DNA from: an uncultured cyanobacterium
Lineage (GTDB): Bacteria > Cyanobacteriota > Cyanobacteriia > PCC-6307 > Cyanobiaceae
NCBI GenBank assembly: GCA_903934745.1
Contig: CAIZOZ010000188.1
Span: forward strand, 1 to 7,662
Length of the DNA stretch: 7,662 bases
Direction: 5' to 3'
Positions 6,052-7,662 of this stretch are shown in pieces (within the stretch, counting starts at the first letter, position 1; every line of letters begins with the position of its first letter). The position numbers and the translations under genes were made by a program. The notes under the pieces were generated by a model that was given only the letters and a program-made list of their open reading frames with translations, was not told the DNA's origin and did no database searches.

Positions 6052-6352
6052 ACTGATCGGCCGCCTGGGCCAGCACTTCCATCTCCTGCCTGGTACGCGG
6101 CGGGGCTTCTGCTGCCAGTACCAGCTGTAGCGGGCATTGCAGCATGCGGGCTTGCTGCAACCACCAGACCCGATCGCCCCCTGCATCCGCGAAGGCGTTG
6201 CATTCAGCGCGGCTCGACACGGTGCTCAGCGCCGGCAGTAGCAGCCATAGGGGCGCCGTCGCCGGCCCGCTGCGCTCGACTACCAGGCGCAGCTGTCTCC
6301 CGGCCAGGTCCACCTGCAGGGTCTCAAGCGTTCCCCCCAGCTTCGGGGTCAT
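5960..6352 (-). CDS. Short alpha/beta-hydrolase-like protein, probably internally deleted
   Basis: The 130-residue product shows two parts that resemble opposite ends of a cyanobacterial alpha/beta hydrolase of roughly 280-300 residues. Residues 20-50 (LRLVVERSG, then LWLLLPALSTVSSRAE) look like the N-terminal strands and the oxyanion-hole region. Residues 62-120 (VWWLQQARMLQCPLQLVLAAE, PPRTRQEMEVLA, IPGRLGLHQEF) look like the C-terminal strand that sets the acid region and the strand carrying the catalytic histidine, here His111. The lid, the nucleophile elbow (GxSxG) and the central strands between them are absent, with the join near residues 52-60. Catalysis is therefore unlikely. The frame is intact, and the start overlaps the stop of the upstream gene as ATGA, so it may still be translated. 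The family assignment is from recalled patterns, not a search; an unrelated small family is possible. Confidence 0.6.
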   Translation of the reverse strand: MTPKLGGTLETLQVDLAGRQLRLVVERSGPATAPLWLLLPALSTVSSRAECNAFADAGGDRVWWLQQARMLQCPLQLVLAAEAPPRTRQEMEVLAQAADQFSVIPGRLGLHQEFGALLTRQLLKDGLSAG

Positions 6353-7059
6353 GCAAACCCCCGCGCCCGTTGCTGGAGCCTGCTGCCGGCGCTGAGAAAG
6401 TCGAGGCGATCGCTGCCGGGGTCGTAGATGGTGTAGTGGATGCCGGCTCCGATGCCGATCACCTGGCGCTGGGGAACGCTCTGCTGCTGGTGCCGTTGGC
6501 CCTCCAGATCCCGCACCTGCGACTCAATGCCACCGCCGCTGAGCTCAAGGCGGAACTGGCGGCCGCTGCGCGCCGTGAACAGACGGTTCACGTCCAGGCG
6601 GCTGACGCGATCGAGCAGCAGCAGCGGTGAGCTATCGGGTCCCAGGCTGTCGTCCACAGCAGCGGAGCTGCCATGCATCAGGGCGCAGTTGAGCTCGATG
6701 AAGCCGAACTGCAGCTCCGCCAACCAGCCCAGGTGGCCAGAGTCCACGGCCTGGAGCAGGGCATCGACGGCCGCTTCCCCCTGGCTGAGGCGCAGGGCAT
6801 CGGCTCGCCGCTCGCCGCGGTATCCCCGTTCGGCCAGCAGCTGGTCCTCCCACCAGCCGTAGAGGCACTGCGGCTCCAGTTCGCCGCGGCGGGGCTGTTG
6901 CAACCGTTTCAGCAGGGCATTGCACTCCCGCTCAGGACCGATCACATCCCCCAGCACAAACAGGGTGTCGACGCGGCGGGTCTGGCGCAGATCCGCCTGG
7001 ATGGCCTCATAGGCCTCCAGATCACCACGCAGTCCACTGATCAGGGCCCAGCGTGCCAT
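6349..7059 (-). CDS. Metallophosphoesterase-like protein with degenerate active site
   Basis: The 236-residue product follows the outline of YfcE-like calcineurin phosphoesterases: an N-terminal ALISGLRGDLEAYEAI, a DTLFVLGDVIGPERE strand (31-45), CLYGWWEDQLL (66-75) where GNHD would be, ALMHGSS (126-132), and a C-terminal IGIGAGIHYTIYDP (201-214) where NxGSVGxPR..xY..YD is expected. The metal ligands are largely gone. The DxHGN motif reads GLRGD (9-13), the GNHD His is not present, and the GHTH motif is replaced by non-histidine sequence around residues 161-168. Only the Asp of LGD (38) and the His of MHG (129) persist. A regulatory or structural pseudoenzyme is the simplest reading. It directly follows a canonical homologue, whose stop overlaps its ATG by one base (TGATG), and runs into the hydrolase-like gene. 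A working enzyme of altered metal use cannot be excluded. Confidence 0.7.
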   Translation of the reverse strand: MARWALISGLRGDLEAYEAIQADLRQTRRVDTLFVLGDVIGPERECNALLKRLQQPRRGELEPQCLYGWWEDQLLAERGYRGERRADALRLSQGEAAVDALLQAVDSGHLGWLAELQFGFIELNCALMHGSSAAVDDSLGPDSSPLLLLDRVSRLDVNRLFTARSGRQFRLELSGGGIESQVRDLEGQRHQQQSVPQRQVIGIGAGIHYTIYDPGSDRLDFLSAGSRLQQRARGFA

Positions 7060-7662
7060 CAGCGCTCACACACGTGGCTGGCGTCATCGGCCCGCTCGGC
7101 GTACTCGAAGCCATGGCTCAGACGCCAGGCGAAGATCGGCGGCAGGCCGGAGCCGACGATGGCCCGGCAGGTGCGCTCCACGTCGTAGGGCACCTCGCGG
7201 ATCTCAACGGCGCCTGTCGGCTCGTCGTGAATCACATAGGTGGCGTTGGTGTTGCCGTGGCGCGGCTCACCCACCGAGCCGGCATTGATGATGCGGCGCA
7301 TCGGCCAATTGATGTCTCTTTGCACGGATGGGCCGCCGCTGGCTGCACCGTTCTGCAGGCGCACCCGGATCGACCCATCCCGCAGCTCCCGCACATAGGG
7401 CCGGTGGGTGTGGCCACAGAACAACGTCTCGGCGCCGGCGGTCTCCACCCGCTCCAGCGCCGCGAAGGCATCCATGTCGGGCAGCAGGTATTCGTGCTGA
7501 CTGTTAGGACTGCCATGCACGAACATCAGCTGATCGCGCCGCAGCGACATCGGCAGGCTGGCCAGAAACGCCTTGTTCTCCTCGCTCAGCCGCTCGTTCG
7601 TCCATTGGTGGGCCAGGTGGCCGCGCCGCTCCGCCAGTTGGGACGGGTAGCTGCAGTCGCAG
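7059..7662 (-). CDS. Metallophosphoesterase, YfcE/calcineurin-like (N-terminus off window)
   Basis: The reverse frame is open from the window edge to a TGA at 7061-7059 and gives about 201 codons of the C-terminal part. Visible family motifs are TNERLSEENKAFLASLP, the FVHGSP strand with a metal-ligand histidine, FCGHTHRPYVREL carrying the GHTH motif, and INAGSVGEPRHGNTNATYVI, the conserved Asn/Gly-rich closing motif. These are the right order and spacing for a YfcE-like phosphoesterase that cleaves phosphodiesters or phosphomonoesters using a two-metal centre. The N-terminal DxH, GD and GNHD motifs lie beyond 7662, so completeness of the active site cannot be judged. The substrate is unknown. 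It is the first visible gene of a coupled string with the degenerate homologue and the hydrolase-like gene. Confidence 0.88.
   Translation of the reverse strand, partial: CDCSYPSQLAERRGHLAHQWTNERLSEENKAFLASLPMSLRRDQLMFVHGSPNSQHEYLLPDMDAFAALERVETAGAETLFCGHTHRPYVRELRDGSIRVRLQNGAASGGPSVQRDINWPMRRIINAGSVGEPRHGNTNATYVIHDEPTGAVEIREVPYDVERTCRAIVGSGLPPIFAWRLSHGFEYAERADDASHVCER

Noticed and set aside
6673..7188. Plus-strand open frame opposite the phosphoesterase pair
   Set aside because: It bridges the junction of two coupled minus-strand genes and has no recognisable pattern.

Overview
The window looks like a piece of a high-GC cyanobacterial chromosome, probably of the Synechococcus/Cyanobium type. 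The reasons are the tightly packed, often overlapping genes, an Alr4036-type FMN-binding protein, a zinc-uptake cluster that includes a CobW-family GTPase, and operators of the cyanobacterial Zur type. The genus is inferred, not proven. I see no tRNA, rRNA, CRISPR array, insertion sequence or attachment site.

Left block (1-1138, minus strand): a nearly complete Alr4036-family pyridoxamine 5'-phosphate oxidase-like protein, overlapped by an upstream gene for an unrecognised 114-residue protein. Behind these lies a truncated Fur/Zur-family reading frame. It keeps part of the metal-binding/dimerisation domain but has no DNA-binding domain, so it looks like a relic of a zur-like gene.

Central block (1139-6051, plus strand): a five-gene zinc acquisition cluster. 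It starts with a promoter whose -10 abuts a perfect inverted-repeat Zur-type box (1160-1174), followed by a CobW/COG0523 GTPase and an eight-repeat WD40 protein. A second box lies at 3348-3362; read on the minus strand it differs from the first by one base. It precedes znuA (lipoprotein zinc-binding protein), znuC (ATPase) and znuB (permease), which overlap by a few bases each. The expected logic is that zinc-loaded Zur represses both promoters, and that zinc starvation turns on high-affinity uptake (ZnuABC) together with a GTPase that delivers zinc to client proteins. The WD40 protein sits between the two and has no obvious known role in this pathway.

Right block (5960-7662, minus strand): a convergent, translationally coupled three-gene string. 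The first gene is a canonical metallophosphoesterase (N-terminus outside the window). The second is a metallophosphoesterase-like protein that has lost most metal ligands. The third is a short protein that looks like the two ends of an alpha/beta hydrolase joined after loss of its middle. Its 3' end overlaps znuB tail-to-tail by 92 bases.

The points most worth a second look are the WD40 gene inside a Zur-controlled zinc operon, the zur-like remnant beside the operator, the active/degenerate phosphoesterase pair, and the shortened hydrolase that overlaps the znuB tail.
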